From assembly GCF_900119075.1 (NCBI RefSeq), contig NZ_FPIP01000005.1, forward strand, positions 124,001 through 188,000: a stretch of 64,000 bases of DNA, in the 5' to 3' direction. This DNA is from Ruminococcus flavefaciens. GTDB lineage: Bacteria; Bacillota; Clostridia; Oscillospirales; Ruminococcaceae. Under the pieces are notes generated by a model. The model was given only the letters and a program-made list of their open reading frames with translations, had not been told where the DNA came from and searched no databases. The translations under genes were made by a program, and so were the position numbers. Within the stretch, counting starts at the first letter, position 1. Every line of letters begins with the position of its first letter. This document shows, piece by piece, positions 41,445 through 50,159 of the stretch.

Positions 41445-41473
41445 AGTATACCATGTAATGCAAAATTTGACAA
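41445..41473 (-). promoter_or_regulatory. Promoter of the cellobiose phosphorylase gene
   Basis: TTGTCA (41468-41473), 17 bases with TGG before TATACT (41445-41450), minus strand. Confidence 0.7.
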
Positions 41474-41656
41474 GGGGGTGATGATGAACAAATTATGAAC
41501 ATCAGCCATAAAAGTGCAGTTTTTTACTACAAATCGTAATATAGTGTTATAGATTTGCTTATAGTTGATATATTCGTGACAGAGGTTTATACATTTCGTT
41601 TTAGGGAGAGCCCTGTGCAAGCTGTGAATCGGAGAGTGCAAGGTATGCATAGCGTA

Positions 41657-41685
41657 TTGATTTTTGCACAGAGGTCTAATATAAT
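41657..41685 (+). promoter_or_regulatory. Promoter of the LytTR operon
   Basis: TTGATT (41657-41662), 17 bases, TATAAT (41680-41685). Confidence 0.75.
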
Positions 41686-41749
41686 ATAATCACAGGGAAT
41701 AGCTATTACCACTGATTACATATATTCTTTTGCTAAGGGCTTTGAGGAT

Positions 41750-41780
41750 ATTTTCCCCGCCTGCGGCGGGGAAAATATAA
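41750..41780 (+). promoter_or_regulatory. Strong leader hairpin before the LytTR gene
   Basis: ATATTTTCCCCGC CTGC GGCGGGGAAAATAT: a 13-bp stem with a tetraloop in the 5' leader, ending ~30 bases before the start codon. There is no T run, so it looks more like an mRNA-stability or translational element than a terminator. Confidence 0.6.
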
Positions 41781-41809
41781 AAAATGATACAGGGAGGCGA
41801 TGTGAGCAA

Positions 41810-42256
41810 ATGAAGATAAGATTGCTTGTAAGCGACGAACACTACGATTCCATAGCGGCTGAGCTAATAAAAAAGGGCATAGACATAGACGACAGTGCCG
41901 AGCTGATACTCTCCGAGAGCAACGTCACTGTGTCGCACCTTATAGCGCGGCGCAGCGACGAGATATACAGGCTCGAAACAAAGGATATATCCCACATCGA
42001 GAGCTTTGCCCATGATATAGTGGCATACTGCGGAGAGGACGAGTACAAGCTGTCCGAGCCGCTGAAACGTCTCGAGGAGATACTCGACTCAAAGGAGTTT
42101 ATCCGCGTGAGCAATTCAGTCATAGTGTCCGTATCGCACATAAAGAGCATACGTCCTGCGCTGTCGCAGAAGTTTCTGCTGACCATGAAAAACGGCGCAA
42201 AGGTAGACGTAACGCGGACGTATTACTACATATTCAAGGAATTTTTAGGTATATAA
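41810..42256 (+). CDS. LytTR-domain transcription regulator
   Basis: A 148-residue protein consisting of a short N-terminal segment and a LytTR DNA-binding domain (about residues 50-146: YRLETKDISHIESFAHDIVAYCGEDEYKLSEPLKRLEEIL; FIRVSNSVIVSVSHIKSI). It has no receiver domain, as in LytTR regulatory systems where the regulator is held by a membrane protein. The membrane protein gene follows 12 bases later. Three palindromes phased at 21 bp downstream of the operon are candidate targets. AGGGAGGCGATG precedes the start. Confidence 0.88.
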   Translation: MKIRLLVSDEHYDSIAAELIKKGIDIDDSAELILSESNVTVSHLIARRSDEIYRLETKDISHIESFAHDIVAYCGEDEYKLSEPLKRLEEILDSKEFIRVSNSVIVSVSHIKSIRPALSQKFLLTMKNGAKVDVTRTYYYIFKEFLGI

Positions 42257-42268
42257 GGAGGGAGAACA

Positions 42269-43054
42269 ATGTCGGAAAGAACAGTTATCATAGCCTTTGG
42301 TGCGGCGGCTTTATTTATAATAGTTACTATGATAGTATTTATGGTTTTGTACAGGAAAAAAGTCAACAGACGTCTTAAAGAAGCGGCAGAGGGCATAGAG
42401 ACAAATAAAAAGCCCATGATTCCGCCTGTAAAGTTTTTCATAGTGACGCTTTTTCTTACAATAGTAATGGCGTTCGTGTTCCTGCTTGCTATGGCAGGTA
42501 TTGCAAGTCTCAGCTATAAAGAAGATATAACGGTCAGAACGAACTCGACAACTCAGTTTCACTCGTATGGTATATCACAGCTGAAAAATACTCCGTTTGC
42601 CGAGTATAAGAAATTCGGCGACGAGATAAGCGGCTATAAGAAGTACACAAAGCAGGAGGGCGACATCATCATCAATTATTATATCCTTGAAAACAAGGAG
42701 CTGAGCTTTTTGCCCCATGCTGTATATTCTGCTGATTATACGGGAGATAAAGATGCTGTATATGTATATGAAAGAAATATGATACAGGGGAAAAACTACG
42801 GCGGCGGAAACGGTTACGGCGGAAAGAAGTTCATTCTCGACAAGCAGCTGAATGTTCTTGAATTGGGTACGAATGGAGATAATGATATAGAGACTGTAGA
42901 GATTACAGTGAGTGTTTACTTTGAAGAGCCTGAATCTGACGCGAGAGATATTGATTTTGAGAAAAAGATGGAAGAAAAAGCGGCGCAGAAAGCAGTTCTT
43001 GTGCTCACAAAGGAAGATATATTCGGCAAAAACACAGACGGACAAAGGAAATAA
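42269..43054 (+). CDS. Two-helix membrane protein, candidate LytTR partner
   Basis: A 261-residue protein with helices at about residues 8-27 and 56-82, a cytoplasmic loop between them, and a ~175-residue extracytoplasmic domain with a Gly-rich patch (YGGGNGYGGKKF). I do not recognise the family; it is not the DUF3021 protein usually found in LytTR systems. By position it is the likely membrane-bound modulator of the preceding regulator. AAGGAGGGAG precedes the ATG. Confidence 0.68.
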   Translation: MSERTVIIAFGAAALFIIVTMIVFMVLYRKKVNRRLKEAAEGIETNKKPMIPPVKFFIVTLFLTIVMAFVFLLAMAGIASLSYKEDITVRTNSTTQFHSYGISQLKNTPFAEYKKFGDEISGYKKYTKQEGDIIINYYILENKELSFLPHAVYSADYTGDKDAVYVYERNMIQGKNYGGGNGYGGKKFILDKQLNVLELGTNGDNDIETVEITVSVYFEEPESDARDIDFEKKMEEKAAQKAVLVLTKEDIFGKNTDGQRK

Positions 43055-43100
43055 ACATACAGCAGGCGGCACTTGCCGCCTGTTTGCTTTAGTACACAGA

Positions 43101-43158
43101 AGTGACAAATGTCACTTTTTTAGTGACAAATGTCACTGCGAAAGTGACAAATGTCATC
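43101..43158 (+). promoter_or_regulatory. Three 21-bp-phased palindromes, probable activator sites
   Basis: AGTGACAAATGTCACT at 43101-43116 and 43122-43137, and AGTGACAAATGTCA at 43143-43156. The starts are exactly 21 bp apart, two helical turns. The last copy abuts the -35 position of the next promoter, which has a consensus TATAAT (43181-43186) but no recognisable -35. Confidence 0.8.
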
Positions 43159-43180
43159 TATGCAAACGCAAAAAAATGAG

Positions 43181-43186
43181 TATAAT
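43181..43186 (+). promoter_or_regulatory. -10 of an activator-dependent promoter
   Basis: TATAAT with CTATGC where the -35 should be (43158-43163). The leader to the ATG at 43323 is about 130 bases. Confidence 0.65.
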
Positions 43187-43322
43187 AAAAGCATAGGGTT
43201 GCGCGACACCTAAAACAAATCTTGATCCAAACAAAATCCAAACAAAAACAGACAATATCACACAGGCATAATTTTATTTTACGAATCAGTATTTTTTAAA
43301 TTTAAATTAAGGAGAAATTATT

Positions 43323-43772
43323 ATGAAGGTCAATTTTAAAAGAATGATAACAGCATTAGCAGCTGCCGCAATGTGCGCAGTACCAATGACAAGTGCAATG
43401 TCCGCAAGTGCGGAATACGCAGAACGCAGTTACAGTCTGGCAAAGGCTGATAAGCAGGCTGAAGAAGCTTATATAGCGGAACTTCTCAAACAGGTCAACA
43501 GTGAAGATGTGACAATAGTAAGAGGTTCGGTTTCCTATACTTTAAAAGATCCGATCAAGGTACGCGAAGAGAGGGAAGCAAAAAGAAGATTTGAAGTCTG
43601 GAAAATGATACACGGCGGCGATCCAATAAATCCTGAATATGCTTTAGCAGACAGCTCTGCTGTATTAGCCGGTACCGAGATCGTCGGCGGCAAATATACT
43701 CCGGATTATACTGGTCCGTTAAAATCGGATATAGTTCTTGCGGGTAAAGGAACAATATATACGAAAAAGTGA
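43323..43772 (+). CDS. Small secreted protein, unknown family
   Basis: A 149-residue protein with a clear signal peptide (KRMITALAAAAMCAVPMTSAMSASA, cleavage near ASA-EYA). The mature part is ~120 residues and charged, with an ALLKQVNSEDV-like helix, a beta segment (TIVRGSVSYTLKDP) and a Gly/Thr-rich end. No Cys remains in the mature part, so disulphides are absent. TAAGGAG precedes the ATG. The phased palindromes upstream make it the probable output gene of the LytTR pair. No double-glycine leader or bacteriocin motif was seen. Confidence 0.75.
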   Translation: MKVNFKRMITALAAAAMCAVPMTSAMSASAEYAERSYSLAKADKQAEEAYIAELLKQVNSEDVTIVRGSVSYTLKDPIKVREEREAKRRFEVWKMIHGGDPINPEYALADSSAVLAGTEIVGGKYTPDYTGPLKSDIVLAGKGTIYTKK

Positions 43773-43828
43773 TAAAAATCATTGATATAGGAATAGAACA
43801 AGGGATTTAATAATTTATATATAGAATC

Positions 43829-43873
43829 GCTCCCCTGAGGTCTGGTACACAGGCTTCGGGGGAGGATTTTTAT
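43829..43873 (+). terminator. Terminator after the small secreted protein
   Basis: CTCCCCTGA...TTCGGGGGAG with a 20-base loop region, then ATTTTTAT. Confidence 0.7.
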
Positions 43874-43921
43874 ACTCTCAGGAAAAAACTGCGATTTTTT
43901 GAAAAAAATTCCGAAAAACAC

Positions 43922-43950
43922 TTGATTTTTGCGAAAAACCGTGGTATAAT
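43922..43950 (+). promoter_or_regulatory. Promoter of the rimP-nusA-infB operon
   Basis: TTGATT (43922-43927), 17 bases, TATAAT (43945-43950). A 9-bp leader hairpin AAAGACCGGAA/TTCCGGTCTTT follows at 43973-43998. Confidence 0.78.
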
Positions 43951-44064
43951 ACTTTATGATGATAGTAAACCCAAAGACCGGAACCCTTCCGGTCTTTAGT
44001 ATTTATATTGGGACTATTACATTACAGAGAAAGGAGAAACCCGAAATATCGGGAAAAACTGCCT

Positions 44065-44538
44065 ATGAAATTCAAAAAATTCGGCGGTACGGAACAAAAG
44101 GTATACGACCTTATCAAGCCCATTACCGACGAGCTGGGCTACTACCTCTGGGACGTCTGCTACGAAAAGGAAGGCGCTATGTGGTATCTCCGCGTGTTCA
44201 TCGATCAGGACGAGGGCATAACCATTGCGGACTGTGAACGCGCAAACGCTCCCATAAGCGATATCCTTGACGAGAAGGACCTCATCGCTCAGAGCTATAT
44301 GCTTGAAGTGGGCTCGGCAGGTCTGGAACGCGAGCTTGTCAAGGAGGAGCACTTCGAGGTCTGTCAGGGCGACACCGTAAGGGTGCATTTCATCAGAGCT
44401 GTTGACGGCGAAAAGGAAATAGTCGCACAGCTTGCAGGTGCGGACAAGGACGGCGTGACCGTCATACTGGAAAGCGGAGAGGAAAAGAAGTTCCCTCTGG
44501 CAGATATAGCTTTTGTAAAGCTTTATCTGGATTTCTGA
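44065..44538 (+). CDS. rimP: Ribosome maturation factor RimP
   Basis: A 157-residue protein needed for 30S subunit maturation. GYYLWDVCYEKEGAMWYLRVFIDQDEGITIADCERAN and the VGSAGLERELVKEEHF block are diagnostic. The first in-frame ATG is at 44065, but the good ribosome site AAAGGAG is ~30 bases upstream; a small hairpin (CCCGA AATA TCGGG, 44040-44053) between them could bring the two together. First gene of the operon. Confidence 0.93.
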   Translation: MKFKKFGGTEQKVYDLIKPITDELGYYLWDVCYEKEGAMWYLRVFIDQDEGITIADCERANAPISDILDEKDLIAQSYMLEVGSAGLERELVKEEHFEVCQGDTVRVHFIRAVDGEKEIVAQLAGADKDGVTVILESGEEKKFPLADIAFVKLYLDF

Positions 44539-44593
44539 AAAATAACATATTTGCTTAAAACCAAAATAAAATATACTGGAGGAATTTACAGAC

Positions 44594-45796
44594 ATGAACA
44601 TGAATAAGGACTTTTTCAGAGCGCTTGAAGCTCTCGGTGAAGAAAACAGCGTAGAGACCGAGCTTCTCATCGAAAAGGTTAAATCGGCAATGCTCAAGGC
44701 AGCAAGAAGAGCTTACCCCCACAGCGAGGAGAGAATTTCCGTTGAGATTGATCCCAAGACCAAGAAGTTCGAGATGTATATCAGACAGGACATCATCGAC
44801 GATGAGCCTATCGACGAGAACGAGGTAAACATCGACGTTGCAAGAACTATTGATCCCAACGCTATGGTAGGCGGCACTATCATGAAGGAGCTGGATATCT
44901 CCAAGCTTGGCAGAATGGCTGCCCTCTCCGCAAAGCAGTCCATCAAGGGCGACCTGCGCGAGATAAACCGTGAGCAGATGCTCAGCAAGTTCGAGCAGAA
45001 GGAGCACGAGTGCATAACTGCCAAGGTATCACAGGTAGAGCCGGGCAGAGGTACAGTTACCGTTGTATATGACGGAACAGAGCTCTATCTCTTCCGCAAC
45101 GAGCAGATACCGGGCGAGAACCTTGAAGAGGGCAAGTCTGTAAAGGTATACATCACAGGTATCATCGGCAAGAACAAGAAGCCTGTAGTAAAGATATCAC
45201 GTACACACAAGGATCTCGTAAAGAGACTCTTCGAGCAGGAAGTTCCCGAGATATACGACGGCACAGTTGAAGTAAAGTCCATATCCCGTGAAGCAGGCTC
45301 AAGAACCAAGATAGCCGTATGGTCAAAGGACGAGAACGTAGACGCAGTAGGTGCCTGCATCGGACCTAAGCGTTCAAGAATCACCGCAGTAGTGAACGAG
45401 CTCAGCGGCGAGAAGATAGACATTATCCCATGGAGCGAAGTTCCCGAGGAATTCATCGCAAGAGCGCTTGCTCCTGCCGAGGTATTAAAGACAGTCATCA
45501 CCTCTATGGAGGAAAAAGCCTGCACAGTTATCGTTCCCAACAATCAGCTCTCGCTTGCTATCGGCAACAAGGGACAGAACGCAAAGCTTGCAGCAAAGCT
45601 GACAGGCTTCAAGATAGACATCAAGCCCCAGTTCGACAACATAACAGGCGAAGAAGCTCCCGAGATGAGCCCCGACTTTGTAGCTCCTGTATTTGAAGCA
45701 GCTCCTCCTGTTGAGGAAGAGGCGGAGGAGACAGCTCCTGCCGAGAAAACAGCCGAGGCAGCAGCAGAGGAAGAAGCTCCTGCAAACGAGGAATAA
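44594..45796 (+). CDS. nusA: Transcription termination/antitermination factor NusA
   Basis: A 400-residue elongation factor that binds RNA polymerase and modulates pausing and termination. It has the N-terminal polymerase-binding domain (1-~125), an S1 domain (ECITAKVSQVEPGRGTVTVVYDGTE), then two KH domains (EAGSRTKIAVWS; IGPKRSRI; NQLSLAIGNKGQNAKLAAKLTGFKIDI). A 40-residue Glu/Ala-rich tail follows. CTGGAGG precedes the ATG. Confidence 0.97.
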   Translation: MNMNKDFFRALEALGEENSVETELLIEKVKSAMLKAARRAYPHSEERISVEIDPKTKKFEMYIRQDIIDDEPIDENEVNIDVARTIDPNAMVGGTIMKELDISKLGRMAALSAKQSIKGDLREINREQMLSKFEQKEHECITAKVSQVEPGRGTVTVVYDGTELYLFRNEQIPGENLEEGKSVKVYITGIIGKNKKPVVKISRTHKDLVKRLFEQEVPEIYDGTVEVKSISREAGSRTKIAVWSKDENVDAVGACIGPKRSRITAVVNELSGEKIDIIPWSEVPEEFIARALAPAEVLKTVITSMEEKACTVIVPNNQLSLAIGNKGQNAKLAAKLTGFKIDIKPQFDNITGEEAPEMSPDFVAPVFEAAPPVEEEAEETAPAEKTAEAAAEEEAPANEE

Positions 45797-45798
45797 TT

Positions 45799-46077
45799 AT
45801 GAAGCCTAAGAAAATACCCATGAGAATGTGTCTCGGCTGCAACGAGATGAAGCCCAAAATGGAGCTTATCCGCGTGGTAAAGTCTCCCGAGGGCGATATA
45901 AGCCTTGACTTCAAGGGCAAGGCAGCAGGCAGAGGAGCGTATATCTGCCGCAGCCGCGAGTGTCTCGACAAAGCCAGAAAGGCAAGACGCTTTGAGAAAT
46001 CCTTCTCATGTAAAATAGAGGACAGCGTTTACGAGGTGATGATGAATGAGCTCGGAGAGCAGCCGCAGGATAATTAA
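45799..46077 (+). CDS. rnpM: YlxR-family protein (RnpM)
   Basis: A 92-residue RNA-binding protein with MRMCLGCNEMKPKMELIRVV and GRGAYICRSRECLDKARKARRFEKSF, the YlxR signature. The Bacillus homologue modulates RNase P. It lies 2 bases after nusA and overlaps the following L7Ae-type gene by 32 bases, as in most Firmicutes. Confidence 0.94.
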   Translation: MKPKKIPMRMCLGCNEMKPKMELIRVVKSPEGDISLDFKGKAAGRGAYICRSRECLDKARKARRFEKSFSCKIEDSVYEVMMNELGEQPQDN

Positions 46078-46369
46078 TCTGCTGGGTATCTGTATAAGAG
46101 CAGGAAAGACCGTAAAGGGCTTTGACAGCTCGGTAGAAGCTGCAAAGAACGGCACAGCACAGTGTCTGCTCACAGCCTCTGACGCTTCTCCCAAGACCGT
46201 CAAGGAGGTCCGCTTCTACTGTGAGAAATACTCGGTGAAGCACCTTGAAGCAGACATCAGCAAATCCGATATCGGAAGGCTCTGCGGCAAGGAGACCGCC
46301 GTCATAGCAGTGACGGACAAGGGCTTTGCAGACGGTTTTGAAAAGATAATATCCGAAATATCGCAGTAA
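46046..46369 (+). CDS. L7Ae/L30e-family protein YlxQ
   Basis: A 107-residue ribosomal L7Ae-like kink-turn RNA-binding protein (RRIINLLGICIRAGKTVKGFDS; CLLTASDASPKTVKEV). It overlaps the rnpM gene by 32 bases in another frame. Its ATG has no strong ribosome site, so translation probably depends on coupling. Confidence 0.9.
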   Translation: MSSESSRRIINLLGICIRAGKTVKGFDSSVEAAKNGTAQCLLTASDASPKTVKEVRFYCEKYSVKHLEADISKSDIGRLCGKETAVIAVTDKGFADGFEKIISEISQ

Positions 46370-46443
46370 TGCGTTTATATAGATACGGATCATAATTTCG
46401 CCGTGACACGCACGGCATAGTACAATGGAGGTAAATAAAGCCT

Positions 46444-49161
46444 ATGGCAAAAAAGATAAAGCTTAGCGACGCAGCAAAGGATATCAACGTCCCTGCACAG
46501 GAATTAATTGATTTTTTCACTGAAAAGGGAGATAATAAAAAGAAAACAGGCTCTTCACTTACAGAGGAGGAGATGAACTCTGTTCTTGAGCACTACATGA
46601 AGAACCGTTATTCCGTGGATTCACTGAACGATTACTTCAACTCAAAGAACGATCCCCGTCCTGTAAAGGAAGAAGCTCCCAAGGCTGAGAAGAAGCCTGC
46701 TGCAAAGAAGTCCGAGCCTAAGAGCGAGGAGAAGAAAGCAGCAGCTCCTGCCGAGAAAAAGGAAAAGGCAGCTCACAAGAAGGAAGAAAAGCCTGCAAAG
46801 GCAGCAGCTCCCGAGAAAAAGGAAGAGCCGAAGCCAAAGCAGGAGGCTCCTGCAAAGAAAGCAGAGCACGTTAAGGCAGCAGAGCCCGAGAAGAAGCAGG
46901 AGACAGCTCCTGTCAAGGAGGCTCCCAAGGCTGAGGCAAAGCCCGAGCCAAAGGCAGAGCCTGTAAAGGCTGCCGAGCCCGAGAAGAAGCAGGAAACAGC
47001 TCCTGTCAAGGAAGCTCCCAAGGCTGAGACAAAGCCCGAAGCAAAGACTCCTGCACCAACTCCCGAAAAGAAGAGCGACAAGAAGAAGGACAAGAAAAAG
47101 ACAGAGCCTGCAAAGGCACAGGACAGAGGCGAGAGAACCAAGTTCAACGCAACATTCAGCTCTGAGACAGCTCAGACCTCTACTCAGAGAAGAACTGTCG
47201 ATACAAGAGGAAGCTACGTTGACCTCGACAAGTACAACGAGAGATACGACCAGATGGCAGCCTCCAACAAGCACAAGAACGACAACTACTCCTCCAAGAA
47301 GCAGAAGATAAACCAGAAGTCCGCACAGAGAACACGTCAGCAGTTCTCCAAGAAGGAGTCCGAGGCTGAGAAGCTCAAGAGACTGGAGCTTGAAAGAGCA
47401 AGAAAGCAGCAGCTCAAGGTACTTATCCCCGACAGCATTACTGTAGGCGAGCTTGCAACACGACTCAAGGCTACAGCAACCGAGGTCATCAAGCAGCTTA
47501 TGAAGCTGGGCGTAATGGCTTCTATCAATCAGGAGATAGACTTTGATACCGCAGCTATCGTTGCAGACGAAATGGGTGCAAAGGTAGAAAAGGAAGTTAT
47601 CGTGACTATCGAGGAGCGTCTTATCGACGATACCGATGACGACGATACAAACCTCCAGCCGCGCTGCCCTGTTGTAGTTGTAATGGGACACGTTGACCAC
47701 GGTAAGACATCTATCCTTGACCGTATCAGAAACGCTCACGTTGCAGCAGGCGAAGCAGGCGGAATCACACAGCATATCGGTGCTTATCAGGTAAACGTAA
47801 ACGGACAGGACATCACATTCCTTGATACCCCCGGACATGAGGCATTCACATCAATGCGTGCAAGAGGTGCGAATATCACCGATATCGCTATCCTTGTTGT
47901 TGCCGCAGACGACGGTATCATGCCCCAGACAGTTGAGTCTATCAACCATGCCAAGGCAGCAGGCGTATCCATTATCGTTGCTATCAATAAAATGGATAAG
48001 GAGGGCGCAAACCCCGACCGTATAAAGGAAGAACTCACAAAGTACGACCTCGTATGCGAGGACTGGGGCGGCGACGTTATCTGCGTACCCGTATCAGCCA
48101 AGACAGGCGAGGGCATCGACGAGCTTCTCGAAAACGTGCTTCTCGTTGCAGAGGTCAAGGAGCTGAAGGCTAATCCCGACAGACTTGCAAAGGGTACAGT
48201 TATCGAAGCGCGTCTTGACAAGGGCAGAGGTCCTATCGCAACACTTCTCGTACAGAACGGTACACTCAGGCAGGGCGATATCATCATCGCAGGCACAGCA
48301 GTCGGCCGTGTGCGTGTAATGACCAACCACAAGGGCAGAACTGTAAAGGCAGCAGGTCCTTCCGTACCTGTTGAGATAACAGGTCTTGCAGAAGTCCCCA
48401 GCGCAGGCGATATCTTCAACGCAGTTGAGGACGAGAGACTTGCCCGCGAGCTCGTTGAGCAGAGAAAGCACGAGCAGAAGCAGGAGCAGTTCAACGCATA
48501 CCGCAAGGTAACTCTCGATAACCTGTTCAGCCAGATAGCAGAGGGCGAGATAAAGGAGCTTCCTATCGTAGTAAAGGCTGACGTACAGGGCTCGGTCGAG
48601 GCTGTAAAGCAGTCCCTTGAAAAGCTCTCCAACAACGAGGTAAGAGTAAGAGTTATCCACGGTGCAGTCGGCGCCGTTAAGGAGAGCGACGTAATGCTCG
48701 CAAGCGCTTCAAACGCTATCATCGTAGGCTTCAACGTAAGACCTGATCCCGTTGCAGCCGAGAATGCAGCCCGTGACGGCGTTGACATCAGACTCTACCG
48801 TATCATCTACGACGCTATCGAGGAGATATCCACAGCTATGAAGGGTATGCTCGCTCCCAAGTACCGCGATGTCGAGCAGGGACGTGTTGAAGTACGTCAG
48901 GTATACAAGATATCCAACGTTGGTATGGTAGCAGGAAGCTACGTACTCAGCGGTAAGGTAACAAGAGGCAGCAAGGTAAGAGTTGTCCGCGACGGTATCA
49001 TCATCGCAGACGACGAGATAGCAGGACTCAAGCGTTTCAAGGACGACGCAAAGGAAGTAGCCGAGGGCTACGAGTGCGGTATCAGCCTTGAAAAGTTCAG
49101 CGATGTCAAGGAAGGCGATATCTTCGAGACATACATCGTTGAGGAGTACCGCGAGGACTGA
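46444..49161 (+). CDS. infB: Translation initiation factor IF-2
   Basis: A 905-residue GTPase that places initiator tRNA on the 30S subunit. An N-terminal IF2N domain is followed by a ~160-residue Lys/Glu/Ala/Pro linker that contains a near-exact internal duplication (the [18 protein letters not shown] unit, twice). A second IF2N region ([23 protein letters not shown]) follows. The G domain has [17 protein letters not shown] and NKMD. The C-terminal domains are complete. AATGGAGG lies ~15 bases upstream of the ATG. Confidence 0.97.
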   Translation: MAKKIKLSDAAKDINVPAQELIDFFTEKGDNKKKTGSSLTEEEMNSVLEHYMKNRYSVDSLNDYFNSKNDPRPVKEEAPKAEKKPAAKKSEPKSEEKKAAAPAEKKEKAAHKKEEKPAKAAAPEKKEEPKPKQEAPAKKAEHVKAAEPEKKQETAPVKEAPKAEAKPEPKAEPVKAAEPEKKQETAPVKEAPKAETKPEAKTPAPTPEKKSDKKKDKKKTEPAKAQDRGERTKFNATFSSETAQTSTQRRTVDTRGSYVDLDKYNERYDQMAASNKHKNDNYSSKKQKINQKSAQRTRQQFSKKESEAEKLKRLELERARKQQLKVLIPDSITVGELATRLKATATEVIKQLMKLGVMASINQEIDFDTAAIVADEMGAKVEKEVIVTIEERLIDDTDDDDTNLQPRCPVVVVMGHVDHGKTSILDRIRNAHVAAGEAGGITQHIGAYQVNVNGQDITFLDTPGHEAFTSMRARGANITDIAILVVAADDGIMPQTVESINHAKAAGVSIIVAINKMDKEGANPDRIKEELTKYDLVCEDWGGDVICVPVSAKTGEGIDELLENVLLVAEVKELKANPDRLAKGTVIEARLDKGRGPIATLLVQNGTLRQGDIIIAGTAVGRVRVMTNHKGRTVKAAGPSVPVEITGLAEVPSAGDIFNAVEDERLARELVEQRKHEQKQEQFNAYRKVTLDNLFSQIAEGEIKELPIVVKADVQGSVEAVKQSLEKLSNNEVRVRVIHGAVGAVKESDVMLASASNAIIVGFNVRPDPVAAENAARDGVDIRLYRIIYDAIEEISTAMKGMLAPKYRDVEQGRVEVRQVYKISNVGMVAGSYVLSGKVTRGSKVRVVRDGIIIADDEIAGLKRFKDDAKEVAEGYECGISLEKFSDVKEGDIFETYIVEEYRED

Positions 49162-49200
49162 TGAACGAAAATTTCCGATAATGATAAGGGGGAATTTCTT

Positions 49201-49791
49201 ATGGATAACAGCAGAATGAGTACTGCGGATATGCTGCAGTACTGCAATGAAGCACTGGCATGGGACGACTTCGGACCTATAGATATATTCTTCTTTGAAT
49301 CCGTAAAGAAGATACTTCTCGGTCAGTGCAGCGCTATTGAAGCGCCCGAGCCGTATACAGACGACTTAATGGGCATAGAGCGCCCTGTCCGCGACGTGGA
49401 GCTTGAGCCCGAGTACGGCAACTACGCCGATATCTACTACGGCGAGGAAGGGGACGACGATATCCCCGACTACAGCTTAACGGCTGAGGACGAGGCTTTT
49501 TCTGCGGACATCTTCGGGGGTGGCTTCTTTACGGAGCACGAAGGCGCAGACGAGGGCGAGTCAGCCGAAAATGCTGAAGAGCCAAAGGCTGAGGAGGCTG
49601 CTCAGGAGACTGAGACAGCTGCCGAAAAGCCCGAGGAAAAGACAGAAAAGAAGACAAACGCAAAAAAGACAGCCGAGAAGAAAACTGCGGCAAAGAAGCC
49701 TGCCAAAAAGACTTCCAAAAAGACCGCAAAGGCTGCCGATCCAGACAAGCATGAGGAAACAACAGGGGGAGGCTTTACAGTCAAACTCTGA
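49201..49791 (+). CDS. Unrecognised acidic/lysine-rich protein in the infB-rbfA gap
   Basis: A 196-residue protein. Residues 1-100 are acidic with a few hydrophobic patches (ALAWDDFGPIDIFFFESVKKILLGQ). Residues about 110-185 switch from Glu/Ala to a Lys/Ala/Thr tract resembling histone-H1-like tails (KKTAEKKTAAKKPAKKTSKK). The end is GGGFTVKL. It has no signal or membrane segment. The Lys tail suggests nucleic-acid or ribosome binding. It sits between infB and rbfA, where Firmicutes normally have no gene. A good ribosome site (AAGGGGG) is present. I do not recognise the family. Confidence 0.75.
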   Translation: MDNSRMSTADMLQYCNEALAWDDFGPIDIFFFESVKKILLGQCSAIEAPEPYTDDLMGIERPVRDVELEPEYGNYADIYYGEEGDDDIPDYSLTAEDEAFSADIFGGGFFTEHEGADEGESAENAEEPKAEEAAQETETAAEKPEEKTEKKTNAKKTAEKKTAAKKPAKKTSKKTAKAADPDKHEETTGGGFTVKL

Positions 49792-49808
49792 CCGCAGAAA
49801 GGAACAAA

Positions 49809-50147
49809 ATGCCTAATTTCAAGAACAGCCGCATGGCTGAAGATATAAAGCGTGAGATGACGGCGATCCTCCGCGAGCTGAAGGATCCGAGAATAGACAA
49901 GATGCTCACCATCGTCCGTGCCGACCTTTCGGGCGATATGTCAAGCTGCAAGATATATGTTTCAAGCTTTGAGGGCATCGAAAGAGCAAACGAGTCCGTT
50001 CAGGGACTAAAAAGCGCCGCAGGCTTTGTCAAGCGGGAGCTTTTTCACAGACTAAAAATGCGCAAAGCGCCTGAGCTAACGTTTATAGCCGACAATTCAA
50101 TAGAGAGAAGTGCGGAGATAAGCAAAAAGCTCCATGACCTACTGTAA
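49809..50147 (+). CDS. rbfA: Ribosome-binding factor A
   Basis: A 112-residue KH-like protein for late 30S maturation (NSRMAEDIKREMTAILRELKDPRI; LTIVRADLSGDMSSCKIYVS; RMKMRKAPEL-like KMRKAPELTFIADNSIE). Normal length. CAGAAAGGAACAA precedes the ATG. Confidence 0.95.
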   Translation: MPNFKNSRMAEDIKREMTAILRELKDPRIDKMLTIVRADLSGDMSSCKIYVSSFEGIERANESVQGLKSAAGFVKRELFHRLKMRKAPELTFIADNSIERSAEISKKLHDLL

Positions 50148-50159
50148 GGAGTGCTTCAT

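Larger units (their letters stand above)
41474..41809. other. Divergent region upstream of the LytTR gene
   Basis: It contains the LytTR promoter and a leader with a strong hairpin (41750-41780). The part between 41480 and 41640 is AT-rich with no gene, repeat or recognised motif. Confidence 0.6.

Noticed and set aside
43973-43998. Intrinsic terminator in the rimP leader
   Set aside because: The hairpin is good, but the following sequence has only three T residues then mixed bases, so it was kept only as a leader hairpin.
46642-47838. 398-codon antisense frame opposite infB
   Set aside because: Leu/Cys-rich translation produced by the Lys/Glu-rich linker of IF-2 read backwards.
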